From positions 865,501 through 929,500 of the forward strand of contig JALIZF010001938.1 in the NCBI GenBank assembly GCA_029948255.1: a DNA stretch of 64,000 bases, given 5' to 3'. Shown here piece by piece: positions 23,101-33,920 of this stretch. Positions within the stretch are counted from its first letter, which is position 1. Every line of letters begins with the position of its first letter. Both the position numbers and the translations under genes were made by a program. A model generated the notes under the pieces. The model was given only the letters and a program-made list of their open reading frames with translations, did not search any database and was not told the origin of the DNA. This DNA comes from Telmatactis stephensoni. Taxonomy: Eukaryota > Cnidaria > Anthozoa > Actiniaria > Isophelliidae.

Positions 23101-23187
23101 GGGTGTGGAGACATGTACAGCTATGGGGTGTATGCTAATGTCAGCTACTTGAGAAAGTGGATTAGTGAAACCATGTCGTTTGAATAA
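11119..23187 (+). CDS. Secreted trypsin-like serine protease (S1A)
   Basis: Four exons, phase-consistent: 11119-11179, 13781-13976, 15153-15373, 22865-23187. They total 801 nt, or 266 aa. A signal peptide ([21 protein letters not shown]) leads to the activation site and new N-terminus IVGG. Catalytic residues are visible: His in TAAHC, Asp in SHDIALIKL, Ser in RDSGGP. Asp189 (KDAC), Gly216 and Gly226 predict trypsin-like cleavage after Arg/Lys. Two oddities: residue 193, normally the oxyanion-hole Gly, is Arg (CQRDSGGP, codon CGA), and residue 225 is Tyr (SYGVY). The protein is short, with only the protease domain and no CUB, kringle or other module. The last intron is about 7.5 kb because a transposon-like element is nested in it antisense. 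The start was chosen for its signal peptide and phase. Extracellular digestion or immune/venom roles are possible; the substrate is unknown. Confidence 0.9.
11979..12095. mobile_element. Hairpin MITE with CCTGATTATATAA ends
   Basis: The left end, GGACCTGATTATATAAACCG with GGCTGACT, is inverted at the right end (AGTCAGCCCG ... CCCGATTCATATAATCAGGC). About 117 bp, no ORF, in intron 1 of the protease. Confidence 0.7.
12096..13074. other. Protease intron 1, no gene seen
   Basis: Short open frames here have no domain, splice context or compositional bias that would support coding. A short direct repeat, TTCTTTTCACTAGTGAAAA, occurs twice near 12962-13005; each copy contains the palindrome TTTTCACTAGTGAAAA. 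Confidence 0.5.
13075..13245. mobile_element. Palindromic MITE, copy 2
   Basis: This is a diverged second copy of the element at 8150-8345: GAATATTACATGTGCGCTTA and GAGATACAGATTTT on the left, ATAAAATCCGTATCTCCGCG and CGCCCATGTAATATCC on the right, with a CACTCGTGAGAG centre. Confidence 0.75.
14130..14726. mobile_element. 600-bp foldback element in protease intron 2
   Basis: The arms, about 14130-14400 and 14440-14726, are inverted copies of each other. Ends are TTTGGGGTAGAGGCTGG and CCAGCCTCTACCCCAAA. Inside, CAAGGAGATACGAATTTTC faces GAAAATTCATATCTCCTTG across a 50-bp centre. No transposase frame. Confidence 0.8.
15574..15690 (+). repeat. Left terminal inverted repeat of the nested element
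   Basis: It pairs with 22214-22320. The outer 19 bases match exactly, then there is a 7-base gap, then GATCGTGACA, GGACAAAAGT and the inner block GGATGGGTGCCCAA. The outer boundary could lie a few bases further out. Confidence 0.85.
15691..16296. other. Element 3' non-coding region
   Basis: This lies between the left TIR and the stop codon of the antisense gene. It is AT-rich, with no other frame. It would hold the 3' UTR of the element's gene. Confidence 0.5.
16297..21450 (-). CDS. Putative transposase-like protein: Zn modules, FEN/PIN-like region, CXC domain
   Basis: Five exons, all with GT-AG sites and matching phases: 19295-21450, 18700-19191, 17577-18562, 16737-17326, 16297-16569. They total 4,497 nt, or 1,498 aa. 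N-terminus: two zinc-type modules, C8-x2-C11...H76-x2-C79 and C122-x2-C125...H174-x2-C177. Middle: D467 (ALDNIDHNP), D642 (VIAFDQPLY), [18 protein letters not shown], and D856/E860 ([10 protein letters not shown]), a possible RNase H-like acidic triad. C-terminal third: D1099 ([11 protein letters not shown]), D1142 (IDIVWDVY), E1231-E1232-x-D1234 (HEEADTR), D1258/D1260 (VDTDVVV) and D1321 (SGCDTTSAF). Their order and spacing resemble FEN1/XPG nuclease motifs. The last exon, 1464-1496, is a cysteine-rich CXC (tesmin/TSO1) DNA-binding type. Similar uncharacterised proteins recur in cnidarian gene sets, as I recall. Function is inferred; an in-frame GTG precedes the chosen ATG. Confidence 0.82.
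21451..22213. other. Element 5' non-coding and promoter region
   Basis: This AT-rich sequence lies between the start codon of the antisense gene and the right TIR. A minus-strand frame at 21727-21996 has no recognisable domain. It presumably contains the promoter and 5' UTR of the element's gene. Confidence 0.45.
22214..22320 (-). repeat. Right terminal inverted repeat of the nested element
   Basis: This is the inverted partner of 15574-15690. It contains TTGGGCACCCATCC at the inner end and CGCTAAGCCACCAGACTAT at the outer end. Confidence 0.85.
22321..22864. other. Rest of the last protease intron
   Basis: Host intron sequence, or remnants of another repeat, to the right of the nested element. 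It ends in the AG acceptor before the final protease exon. No gene seen. Confidence 0.5.
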
Positions 23188-23188
23188 A
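23183..23188 (+). terminator. AATAAA signal overlapping the protease stop codon
   Basis: The sequence GAATAAAAC contains both the TAA stop (23185-23187) and a canonical AATAAA hexamer. If used, the 3' UTR would be only about 10-30 nt. Confidence 0.5.
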
Positions 23189-23510
23189 ACATGCTGACAT
23201 TATTTGTTGTTTGAACTTTTTAACGTCAATACTTTGTTGGGGAACATCAATATATAAGCCCCACCCCGGATATAAGCTCTCCCGCTTATAATCCACCTAA
23301 AAACCCTTCCACACTTGTATAAACTCGGGGCTTACATTGTATAATCAGCATTTTACTAGCAACTAGTATAGCAACAGACTGCCCCTATGCAAACTAACCC
23401 TTCACCGGGTATCCTGTTGCAACGGAGAGTGGAGGGAAGACTGGAATGTGTTAGAAGAATTATAGGACACAGAAGGCCGGTACAAACAAGCGTTCATAAT
23501 TCAAAATTGC

Positions 23511-23544
<34 letters not shown>

Positions 23545-23903
23545 AAACATTAATTAAAAATAAAAACAAATAATGGGAATTTCGGCTATCATAACATAGA
23601 GACTTGTCCTTTGTCCCTATATAGTATATGTTTGATAGTAGTAAATTAATAAAGAATCCGGTATAGACATTTCAACAGTTGTCAGCTCACTAACAATATC
23701 AGCTGGTTTTATAGAGGGGTGTTGGTAGTACAGACATTAATGTCCATAAAACGAGTTGATTTTTAGTTCTTGAAGAAGGACTCATAACACTACTCCAGCA
23801 AACAAACAAAATTAAACAAGTCCAGTTTTTAATAAAAATTAATTAAAGTAAGAAAAATTATCAAAAAGCATCAAAAACACAAATTCCCTAATAATAAAAT
23901 AAT
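23189..23903. other. Convergent intergenic spacer with a TA microsatellite
   Basis: About 715 bp between the 3' ends of the plus-strand protease and the minus-strand kinase. It contains a (TA)n run at about 23514-23542 and otherwise AT-rich 3' flanking sequence. No gene seen. Confidence 0.7.
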
Positions 23904-26900
23904 CTATTGGCTGTCATGCCCTTTGTTTATGCTGCCTGTTTTTTGCATTGCCTTGGTGCCATGGTGTCTATAATCACTATGGCAATGACGTCTGCTGTCG
24001 TGTGATGATCGCGGGCGATGTTTTGCTTCTTGTAACCAAGTGTGTTGTAGCACATCCTCTAGTGTTGGTCTGTGGGAAGGATGTTTTGCTAACAGGCGAC
24101 GAACGAGATCTTGTGCATCTTATAAAAAAGGGAAAAAAACATAAGAAGAGCTGTTTGAAGAATATCAAATGTAGACTAATTACATGTATACACTTATTTC
24201 AAAAATTGCACGTTGTCGCAAGTCAAGCGACAAGCGTCAAGGCAAGACCGAAATGAATGCTGGTTTTATGGTGGTAATGTTTCAAATCACACTTGTTATC
24301 AACAGACTAAAGTGCAATATAGCAACGAGCACGTAAAAATGATCATATTTTGTAATTAGTTCTATAGAAACAAGTGTGATTTGAATACGTTACCACCATA
24401 AAACCAGCATTCATTTCGGTCTTGGATTGACGCTTGTCGCTTGACTTGCGACAACGATTTTTGAAATAAGTGTATGTGAATGCCGAGAGGGAAACAGAGA
24501 GCAGAGAGACAGAGGGCAAATTCGTATGAGTTACATGTGTGAATGGTAAAATGTTAGCTTATTGGTTTGGTTTGGTTTTACTTTACTTCAGTTCAGTTCC
24601 TCCAAGAACTCAACTTGTGCAGGCGTAAGATGTGTGTATTAAGGTAGGGAGTGTAACTCAAGTAAATACAACAAGGGATGAACGGAAACTTTGTATAAAA
24701 CGAGAGATAACTTACTGACGTTTTGGGCCTTGACACTTCATCGGAGTAAAAAATATCAAAATACCAATACCCTTTTTTACTCCGACAATCTTTTTTATAC
24801 GCTGTTACAAGTTTTCATTCATCCCTTGTGTATTTTATACACCGACGCAGCCCAAACTAGTTCACTCCGGATAGTCTCTGTTTGTATTTCAAGTGAAATA
24901 AACCTTGCGCCTTATCGACGTGGATAAAACAAACATTTCTTCTATTTATGTAAAGGCTGCCCCGATTATTGTAAGCTATATTCTTACCTTTACTTATATC
25001 GTCTGAGAAATTTAACTCAGCTCGTACGATCTCAATTTCATTGCTAAATGGCACATCTCCCATCAACATGTTATGTAATAGAATTCCTAGTGACCAGACC
25101 GTCGCGGACCTGGCGTAGTAACGATGGAAACGAAACCACTCTGGTGGGCAGTAGGCACGTGTACCTTGAATTCAAGACGTTGCAGTCAGAACGTATTGGA
25201 TACCACTTTTTTGTTCATAAGGGCAACTAGGGAGGGAGGGAGTGTCGAAGGGAGGGAGGGAGGGAGGGAGAGAGGGAGGGGGTGATTGAAAATACAGCAG
25301 GATCCCCATGAGCGACGACCCCTCTTACGCGACCGATGTCTACTGAACAAGGTCAAACATGAGTCTTTATAATACCTAATATAAATAATACGCGCACTGA
25401 ATGGCCGAGAACTGTGTGATTACAGTACAGACACATGGTTGGTGTCAGAATTTTACGGGCGCCAATACTTTGATAGATAATACGTAAAACAGACTCCATT
25501 TTTCCGTGCCTCTGTACTCTAATAGATGCAAAAGTGACGTCAAAATGTGGTGAGCACAAAAGTGTCACAAATCGACTTTAACTCGTATTTGAACATCACT
25601 TGTGCATCCATCTAAGTTCAGACGCACGAAAAAATGGAATCCGTTAGTTTATGTAATTTACCGTGTTTTACCTGTTAGTTAATTAGAAACAAAAAGGCTG
25701 GCAGTCAGTAGAAAACTTTTCAGTTAACTCATCCCACAAGCTCTAAAAGCCCCGACCACATGGAAACGTTGTGTAAACGACTAAATGTAAACCACTAAAA
25801 AGTTATCTCGTCCACGCGATCGTTTTTACTTCGTTTTCACATGTACACACGAAAACCATCTACCATGAAAACGCTGTGAAAACGGCCTCGTGGATCCTGG
25901 GTACTAATGAACATGCGCAGTGACTATACTAGCGGCCATTTTACCTAGTGTTTTCAAAAATAGCCGTTTACGACTGTCCACACGGAAACGATAGATGAGC
26001 GTTCACGAAAATAGTCACTTTGAAGTGCGTTTTCAAAAATGACCGTTTACAGTGGAAACGATGAGCGTTTTCGTGTGGACGAAACATGTACATCGCCATA
26101 TATTACGGTCATCTATTGATTTAACTAGAAGTGCTTCAGTGCACACATGAATTAACTTTAATAGCGCTTCAATAAACACATACAAATCAACCAAAAAATA
26201 TTCAACTTGAAGCGTTTTAGAAGTGAAAAACCAAAAGGTAAAAGATTTATCCATTTTTTTACATTTCGTTTGTGTAATGTAAAACAACTATATTTTGTAA
26301 ATCCATCACGGCAAATAACGTTCACGCTTTCGATTTAGAGATATGACGTTTTGAATATGTCCATTTTCGCAATTTAGCACTAAGAAACCAATTTCCCGTA
26401 CATTCTATTTCTAATTTACGAAAATACCCATATTAAAAGCGTCATATCTCTAAATCGAAAGCATGGACGTTATTTGCCGCGATGGATTCACAAAATATAG
26501 TTGTTATACATTACACAAACGAAATATGAAGAAAATAGATAAAATCTTTACCTTTCCATTTTCATTTCTAAAACGCTTCACGTTAAATATTTTTTGGTTG
26601 ATTTGTATGTGTTCATTGAAGCACTAAAGTTAATTCATGTGTGCACTGAAGCGCTTCTAATTAAATCAATTCAAAATAGATGACCGTAATATTTGGCGAT
26701 GAAACGATCAAAAATTTAAGCGTTTACACACGAAATCGTTTTCGTGAGGACGAGGCCTAATATCACAATACAATTACCATGTTATTGTATATACATTTTT
26801 TTCTCCTTCTGTTGTATATTATAAACAATACTATTGTAATTATAAATTAGCCTCAAAGAGAGCAATAAAGACAAATGTGTTAAATAATTTACCGCGCGCT

Positions 26901-29900
26901 TGTTTTGATGATCAGATAGGCACTGTAGAATATTATCCTAACAAGCTGACAATTTAATTATTATAACAACTATTCTTTCGTGCGCAAATCGTGGTCGTAA
27001 GGGAGGATGTATTTGTCTATATATTTACCATACCTTCATAATCGGTGTACAAAGTGTTTTCTAGTATCGTCCCTGAACCAAAATCAAAGAGCTTAGCCTG
27101 TCCTGTCTTGGTGTCCAATAGAATGTTTTCATCTTTGATGTCACGATGGAATACTCCTTTTGATTCACAGTACATGGTAGCGTGGACGACCTGACAATCC
27201 ATTAATATTCTCATCATCATCATCATCATCGTTATCATTATCATACATCTATTTCAAAACGAGCGAGAGGACTTCAACAAGCTCGAAAACCAGCAGTATG
27301 GGTAGAGAAAATTACCTCCAAGCAAAGCCCCGAAGCCAATGAGAACAGGACTCGAGATGACGAAAATATCACATGCGTTCGTTGCGTGACGACGTCGCGA
27401 CGCCAAGTTCAGGACGCCATTTTGCCTTTTTTCTTTCCCTCATAATTCGTCAGCGTGTGCGGCGTCCTCCTTCACGTCGCGTCGTGTTTGCTAAATCAGT
27501 CTTTTTAGTCTAGTGACTGTCATAATAATAATTAAAATCCTCATAAAAGTTGTTTACTATCAGCGCCAACCACCACCATCTTTATCATCTGGCAGAATAG
27601 TTAGCATCAAAATCATCGTCGTAATAACAAGTTTCTTTTTTTTCCTTCTATTTTACTTTCACGAACATAGACCTTTCCTGCATGAATGGCTGACCACGTG
27701 ACAATAGATTCAAGTCGAGGCTTGGGTTTTCAAATCCATACATTCACTGATTTGGGAATCCCAGCCTCGCTTTGGATCTATGGTGCCGGGGTCATTCAAG
27801 CAAATTTGGGATATCAACTGGCTGCAGTTGGGTGGACAGCGCTATCTATTAAATTAATTCTTACCCACTGGATAAAATGATGGCATTTTGTAATAAATTT
27901 ATCCACTGATAAGGATTTATTTAACGGACAGTGCTATCAACCCTTCATGCAACCGAGGTCAGATGTTTTAAAATCATCGGTGCCTATATAAATAATGTTT
28001 ATGCATCACACTGGAAATTTTTGCTCGTTTCTTATGATAGGAAATATTTATCACTCGTTGTTTTCGTATCATAAAACTCACTCGCTCGAAGGACTCGCTC
28101 GTTCGTTTTATGATACTTCACAACTCGTGAATAAAAACCGTACGCGCGCACTTTCCATGAAGTATTCTCTATATAAATCACACGTGGCCTGAACGGAATT
28201 CGATTGGTGTGTTTGCTCATTAATTATGAATGAGTTTTAGAATACCTGTTTAAATATACTTTTAGCCTCCTGTTCATTGAGTTGTTTTCTTTCAGTTATA
28301 AAGTCAAATAAGTCTCTATAATGTGTTGGTCTTTCAAGAATTAAAACATACGCTTGTTGGTACTCAAAGAAGTCGTAGAGTTGTATAATGTTGGGATGTT
28401 CCAGATATCGTTGAAGATATACCTCCATTGGTACCGAGACACCCTCGACCTAAACCAATCGAGAAATACAATGAAAAATGGGAAACTGGACATAGGAACT
28501 TTTGTAAAAGTTAGTAGATATGTTAGGCAGGTATGCAGGCAGGCAGACAGACAGACAGACAGACAGACAGACATTACAAAAAAAGACTGGAACAACAGTC
28601 ACTGGTTAAAGATAGTTCACTTTCAACAATGCACTCTACCACTCACCTCTTCATATGAGTATACATTACTTTTTGGAATAACTTTTATTGCGACCTGGGG
28701 GACATATAAGACAAAGCTTTTTAGGAGTCGCATCACTATAAGCCAGTTCACAGTTTTCGAATCGTTTCTAATCCCCATGGGATTTTATCCCGAATGTCTC
28801 ACCTTTTGTTTGATTAAAACCAAAAGAAGGTTTTTAAACAAAAACATGCAAAAGAAGGTGAACTGGCTTATAGCTAATGACTAAGCTCCGGACTAACGAA
28901 AGCCTAATTTCGTTTGTGACATTCTTATGAAAAGAAAACACATAAGTTAAGAACTGGCAACGCTCATAAAAGCCAACACAAAACTTTCAAGCGATATTTT
29001 GAAAATTTCCTTGGCTCATTTGAGCTATAACCTTGTGCGCATGCTCAGTCCCAATCACGCGCACCTTTTCTTGACCTTTGTACATGCACGTGTTCACCTC
29101 GTAAAAAATTCCCAATGGACAGGAAATATGAAAATTAAATGAGACCAACGTGAAGTGTTGTGTTTTAGATCAAAACACTTGAATGTCACTTTTGAAAAGA
29201 TGAAGACTTTTAATGTTGGTCAATGGGTCTTTGGTTCTTCAAGTGCCTTTTTGTCCTCGAGCTAAACTGATTAGAGAAAAGTGATCGTTCTCGTCAAATA
29301 TGGCTTATTGATTAATTTTTGCTTTTTGTTTTTTGTTTTGTTTTGTCTCGTTCTTCTTGTATTTTTATATTTTAAAATATATTTCCGTATGATATTCCTT
29401 TTGATTTAAGCCATTGTTTTCATTTTATGAATTATTGTTGTTATTTTTCTTGATTTTCCGCCTCCCTTTCAATCTCGCTATTTTCAATCTCATGTTTTGA
29501 ATTATAGTTATTTATAAAAGCAATTTAACGCCATTATTGAATCCTACAGCGTGAATCCAACGTTTTACAATATCCCACTGAGTTCCTAGTCAGTAAGTCC
29601 AAAAACACAAGCACATTTAGAATATAAACCTAGATTTTGTATAAATGTGTTTTCGATTTTATTGAATAATTGACAAGGTGTAGTTTCCCATTTGTTCTGT
29701 GATTCCAGTAATGATGTTGAGTCTAAAATGACACCCTCTGTTGATCATGGCGCTCATGACATTTTCATGACATGACATTTTCAATTCATTTTTATCGAAA
29801 GGAAAAATAATCATGTTTTTGTAGTTGGACAGACACACATTAAAACTGATGATCAGTTATTTTTTTGACGGTAAAATGACTTGAGGTTTATATATCTGAC

Positions 29901-32900
29901 ATGCTTAACTGAAAATTAGTGTCAACATCAGAGAGACCATCTCAAACTATATGGAGCGAACACTGAAACGGCTTCCTTGTGGAACCACAAAACACGTATT
30001 GCATTTTTTCGACGTTGAAATGGCTTTTTCTGATGCTAACATGCAATTGGCTTCCTCACTAGTTTTGAACGGAACGTCTTTCGAGATTTTCAATTCAATC
30101 CTGTTACCCCACAGACGTAATCTTCAACTTTCTTAATTACTTTTTTGAAATTGCTCTAAATTTGCTAGGTTTATTGTGTAATCTTACACCACAATAAACT
30201 ACGCCGGCCGTGAATGCAATGTCTCCTCAAATGGGATAATTTTGAATGCTAGAATTTTCGTCTCTGAATTCGACACGTTTCTTTTAAGTTTCTTTTCAAT
30301 TTTTTACTTTCATTACGATGTCGGTATTTCAGTTGAGATTACATTGCTGTAATTTTGCCGGGCCGTCTTAACAATGTTGGTTTGAACGGAAATTAAAAAC
30401 ACTGAAAAATATGATTAATATCCTTTAAGTTTGGAAAACCGCTTATAAAATAAAACCGGACGAAGTTGATGAAATCGAACAAAGCTTTAATAATATACGG
30501 CATGGCCAATGAGCAGCATATTTATGAAAAAATCAAATTTTAACCCGAATGTTTGCCTCAGACTCATTTTCTCTATCAGTAAGATTTATGAATAAATGTT
30601 TAAAAATAGAAATAATGAATTTTTCGAAAATAAGATGTTATCGCCTCAGTTGTCTGAAACAAAAACCTACATCATGAAGCATTTGATAGCACTGCTATCT
30701 GGTCACCATCGCAACCGATGCATCGTTTTATTAGGGATTCTTTCAACTGTCCATCCGAAGACTAGCCGTAAATCTTATTTTAAAACCAACAAAATGAGAA
30801 CTATGCGAACATTAATTTTAAATGAAGGACTTTTCAGAATCAAGAATGTTTTTTCCTCTTTGTCCTCTTGTTTGAGAACCTCGAAAGTGTTTTTCCGCCA
30901 ATTTGACAAAAGAGGTTTTGGTACTCAGTTTATTTGATATTGGAACATAATTTGTTGCTGGTGTAATATTATGATAATGTAATTTACGGTGTAGCTGTTT
31001 TATTTAAATCTATTGAAATAATAGTGGAAATGACCATAAGTCAATTTTCTGATTTCTAAAGTTTTAATTCTCTTGCAGGTTCTCTGATGATGCAAATTGA
31101 GAAGCTTCTGGAGTCGCACGTGACACTAGTTTGTATTCTGCAGACGACAGAATTCAAAATGAGATTCAAGGCTATCACGGAATCAAAATGACACAAACTT
31201 TTCGCTTTATTTAACAGGGTATATTATTTTATATAAATATCTTACCGGCTGTGAGTCCCTAACACGTACCCCAGCGTATACCATAGCAAATCCTCCCCTG
31301 CCAATCAAATGGAGCAGCTCGTAGGTCTCGCAGAATCTTTGTTCCACTGAAAAATGTAATAGAATAATATTTTAAAACATGAACAAACGATTTTTTTCTG
31401 GGATGAATTTAATATTTTTCTGGATTGTTAATTTCACTTGACTTCTGTACTGAGGGAGAATATTTGGCGCTTGAAGATAAAATTGCACTTCACCAATATC
31501 TAGACGTATAAGTGATATTAGGACCATTCCAGTATCAGGTTCATGATAATATAAGCGTCATTCCAGTAGCTAGATGATATAATCGATATATAGCTTGTCT
31601 AGTTTGTGAATAAAGTTTGAAATATAACATAAGTGCTATTCCATTATCAGCGCGAGCTCTTGGCTTGTATGAATACTGTTTTTTCCTGGTTCGAAAATAA
31701 TTTTCTGAAGATACAGTTTAAATTATTCGAGGTTTTTGGTACGTATATTCAGAGTTTAAATCCTTTGGTCTATTTAATCCAAGTACAAATTATATTTAGG
31801 GATTAACAGATGGTGTGGTCTGCACTTTAACTTAACCACGCAATAATCCATTACCTTGGTCTCTGCTAACATTCTCAGCATAGCTACTGTTACTGTGTGT
31901 CTGTGTTGTCGGGTTGTCATTAGACAATGGAACCTTTTTGGGTTCTTCCACTACTGGTTTGCTCTTTCTAATCCTTGCCACTTTATTAGCAGACTTTTTA
32001 GCCGTGCGGCAGATTACAGTTAGCAGACTGGAAAACCGCCTTTTTGCTGACTCGCTAGACATATCTTTGAAGTTTACAGCTGAGTTGTCGTCTTGTGCAT
32101 CTTCGCTGCAATAACTCGAATTCACAACATCCTGCTCCGGAGTGTCTTCGGCCTGAAGCGAGGGTAGACGCGAATATTTAACAATTCACCATATAACATT
32201 TACCCAAATTCATGGTAAATTCACAAGTGAATTGACAACGCTCGGTAAACCAATCAGATTTGATATATAAATTATATCACATGACACTGTCACGTGACAA
32301 CTACAACTTTATTTGGGATGTCATCACCAATGCGCGGAGAACAATCAGAGTTGAGATTTAAATTCTCGTCACGTGAAAACTGTATTTTTGAAGAATTCAT
32401 TGAAATGTTGCTAAGAGGCCAAGTTAGGATTTTTGAACTGCCTTGGGGGGGGGGGGGGGGCAAAAAGACACCAAAATGAGGAATTAAAACGACAACCAAT
32501 GTTGACGTTTGAAATTTAAAAACTAAATCCAATTGGGGAAACTTTTGTCTCGGTAATTTTAATCAAAAGCCAAGCTCTTTGATTAAATGACTTTCTCGAC
32601 CAAAAAGTGACTGTAAAGTAAACAAAATCTTTGGCGAGCCAGCAGCTACAACCGCAAAAGACAAACAATTCACCGGCGCGTCATTCTACTCTCTTCCAGA
32701 TCCAATGATTTCGTAAATTTGGCCTACAACTAAGATTGCCATGCTAATTACTGAGTGAAGAATCCCTATTGGATTTTACATCCGATGAGCTAAAGTTCAG
32801 TTTCAATTTATTTTGACAATTGTGTTTTGCTAAAAAAAGAAATTCATCGATATCGTTAACGATGGAAAGAAGGTTTTAGTGCTAAGATCTTTTTTAAATG

Positions 32901-33920
32901 ACTCGATTAGAGTCACTTCCTATACTGAGAGATCTACAGTTAAGATAAAATGAATCGGTTTCAAAACTAAGAAATTACGTGCTACGTCTTACTAGTTCTG
33001 GATATCTCTCAGTCAGACTCATTTATTTTTCATGTTAAAGTGTTAGAATCAGTAAATATCAACCCGCGTTTTATTCCAAATGTGGGAAAATCACTCGTCC
33101 TAGCCGTCACTATAGTAAAAGCTATCTAAATAACTTGAGGCCATTAAAGTAAATGCCTTGCTATAAAAAGCAATTCACATAATATAAAGGCCAGGGCTTT
33201 GAAGATTTTCTAGAAAAAAAAGACAGTTTTTCTTCAATTATAATTTGAATTTTTCCTCGGTCCAAAAAAAGGCGTCATTTTTTTGTTTATTTTTAAAATG
33301 AGCGACCATTAAAAAACAAATATATTTGCAAATCATGCTTTTCAATTTCTAAAAACACAATTCTTCAGAAATTGCTCTTTGTTTATTTTGCTTCTCATCT
33401 GGAAATTTGAACAACAACATGCTGAGCATCTTGCTTGGCTAACATTCCGTCTCTGTAAACCAAGGGTAAAGTGACCAATGGTTTGGGAAGCAAAAAATGC
33501 TACACATTATAAATTAATTTGACTTATTTTTCTCCATTCAGTAGTGAGCGAATTATTCGCCCGCTCGACAGCCCACTATAGGTATTTCAATTCCTCCCTC
33601 GAAAGCTTTGTTTATATAAAATAAATAATTGAGGAGAAAAAAGGCGATTTTGTAACCCAAAAGCTCAACTAGTTGAGATAATTTGCAGGGCATCCAACAG
33701 TGAGAAGCCTTCATTAGGTTTGTTTTTGCTTGAAAGCCTACAAATTCATGACTTTTTTAGACGCTTAAACTTAAAATGAATTTGTCTAAATCAAAAGTTA
33801 AAAACTACAAAATATTCATACAAAAATAATCAAACTGCATACCTCTTGCTCCGACACGTTGAGATTGAAGTATTTCAAAGTCCAGTTTGAAAAGCTAAAA
33901 ATGCAACTTTTGGTAGCCAT
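23904..33920 (-). CDS. PIM-family serine/threonine protein kinase
   Basis: Eight exons on the minus strand, all phase-consistent: 33843-33920, 31855-32152, 31246-31346, 28647-28694, 28246-28449, 27034-27190, 24988-25164, 23904-24118. They total 1,278 nt, or 425 aa. Kinase landmarks: glycine loop GRGGFAMVYAG (141-151), VAIK Lys163, helix-C Glu184 (VPMEV), hinge LILERP (E214-R215-P216), catalytic HRDIKDEN (258-265), DFG (279-281), and GTRAYCPPEW in the activation segment. The hinge ERP with its proline, DLFDFITER, DFGSG and PPEW are hallmarks of PIM kinases, which are constitutively active cytoplasmic/nuclear kinases. An N-terminal extension of about 125 residues (acidic, then a Lys/Arg-rich stretch) precedes the kinase domain; PIM1 is shorter. 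The first exon (MATKSCIFSFSNWTLKYF) is inferred from phase and its donor. Function as a survival or stress-signalling kinase is by family only. Confidence 0.9.
24187..24474. mobile_element. Hairpin MITE with GTCGCTTGACTTGCGAC arms
   Basis: TATACACTTATTTCAAAAAT with GTTGTCGCAAGTCAAGCGAC is inverted about 180 bp later as GTCGCTTGACTTGCGACAAC with ATTTTTGAAATAAGTGTA. The arms are about 110 bp, including CGAAATGAATGCTGGTTTTA. It lies in the last intron of the PIM-like kinase. Confidence 0.85.
25220..25283. repeat. GGGA-rich microsatellite
   Basis: An imperfect (GGGA)n tract with a few interruptions, in a kinase intron. Confidence 0.8.
25749..26758. mobile_element. 1-kb foldback element with a long internal palindrome
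   Basis: The outer ends are related inverted sequences (CCCCGACCACATGGAAACG against CGTTTTCGTGAGGACGAGGC). The inner arms, about 26092-26370 and 26415-26700, are inverted copies including GATTTAGAGATATGACG / CGTCATATCTCTAAATC and ACATACAAATCAACCAAAAA / TTTTTGGTTGATTTGTATGT. GTTTTCGTGTGGACG-type motifs recur between the outer end and the palindrome. No ORF. It lies in a PIM-like kinase intron and would give a very long RNA hairpin if transcribed. Confidence 0.85.
28000..28180. mobile_element. Palindromic MITE-like element
   Basis: TTTTCGTATCATAAAACTCA is inverted as TTTTATGATAC, and GTGTGATTTAT-type ends flank ACTCGCTCGAAGGACTCGCT. The layout resembles the palindromes at 8150 and 13075, but I could not fix the boundaries. 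Confidence 0.45.
28544..28573. repeat. GACA microsatellite
   Basis: A perfect short (CAGA)n run in a kinase intron. Confidence 0.85.
28736..28873. mobile_element. Small TIR element
   Basis: The termini CTATAAGCCAGTTCAC and GTGAACTGGCTTATAG are a perfect 16-bp inverted repeat enclosing about 106 bp. Non-autonomous, 40 bp upstream of the kinase ATP-lysine exon. Confidence 0.75.
28874..31245. other. Kinase intron 3, no gene seen
   Basis: An AT-rich stretch with only isolated short frames. No domain, splice chain or clear repeat was found. Confidence 0.55.
32153..33842. other. Kinase intron 1, no gene seen
   Basis: AT-rich intron with a (G)n run at about 32446-32460 and no supported coding sequence. 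Confidence 0.55.

Noticed and set aside
28354..28884. Plus-strand frame of 176 aa
   Set aside because: It overlaps two PIM kinase exons antisense and a GACA repeat; no domain of its own.
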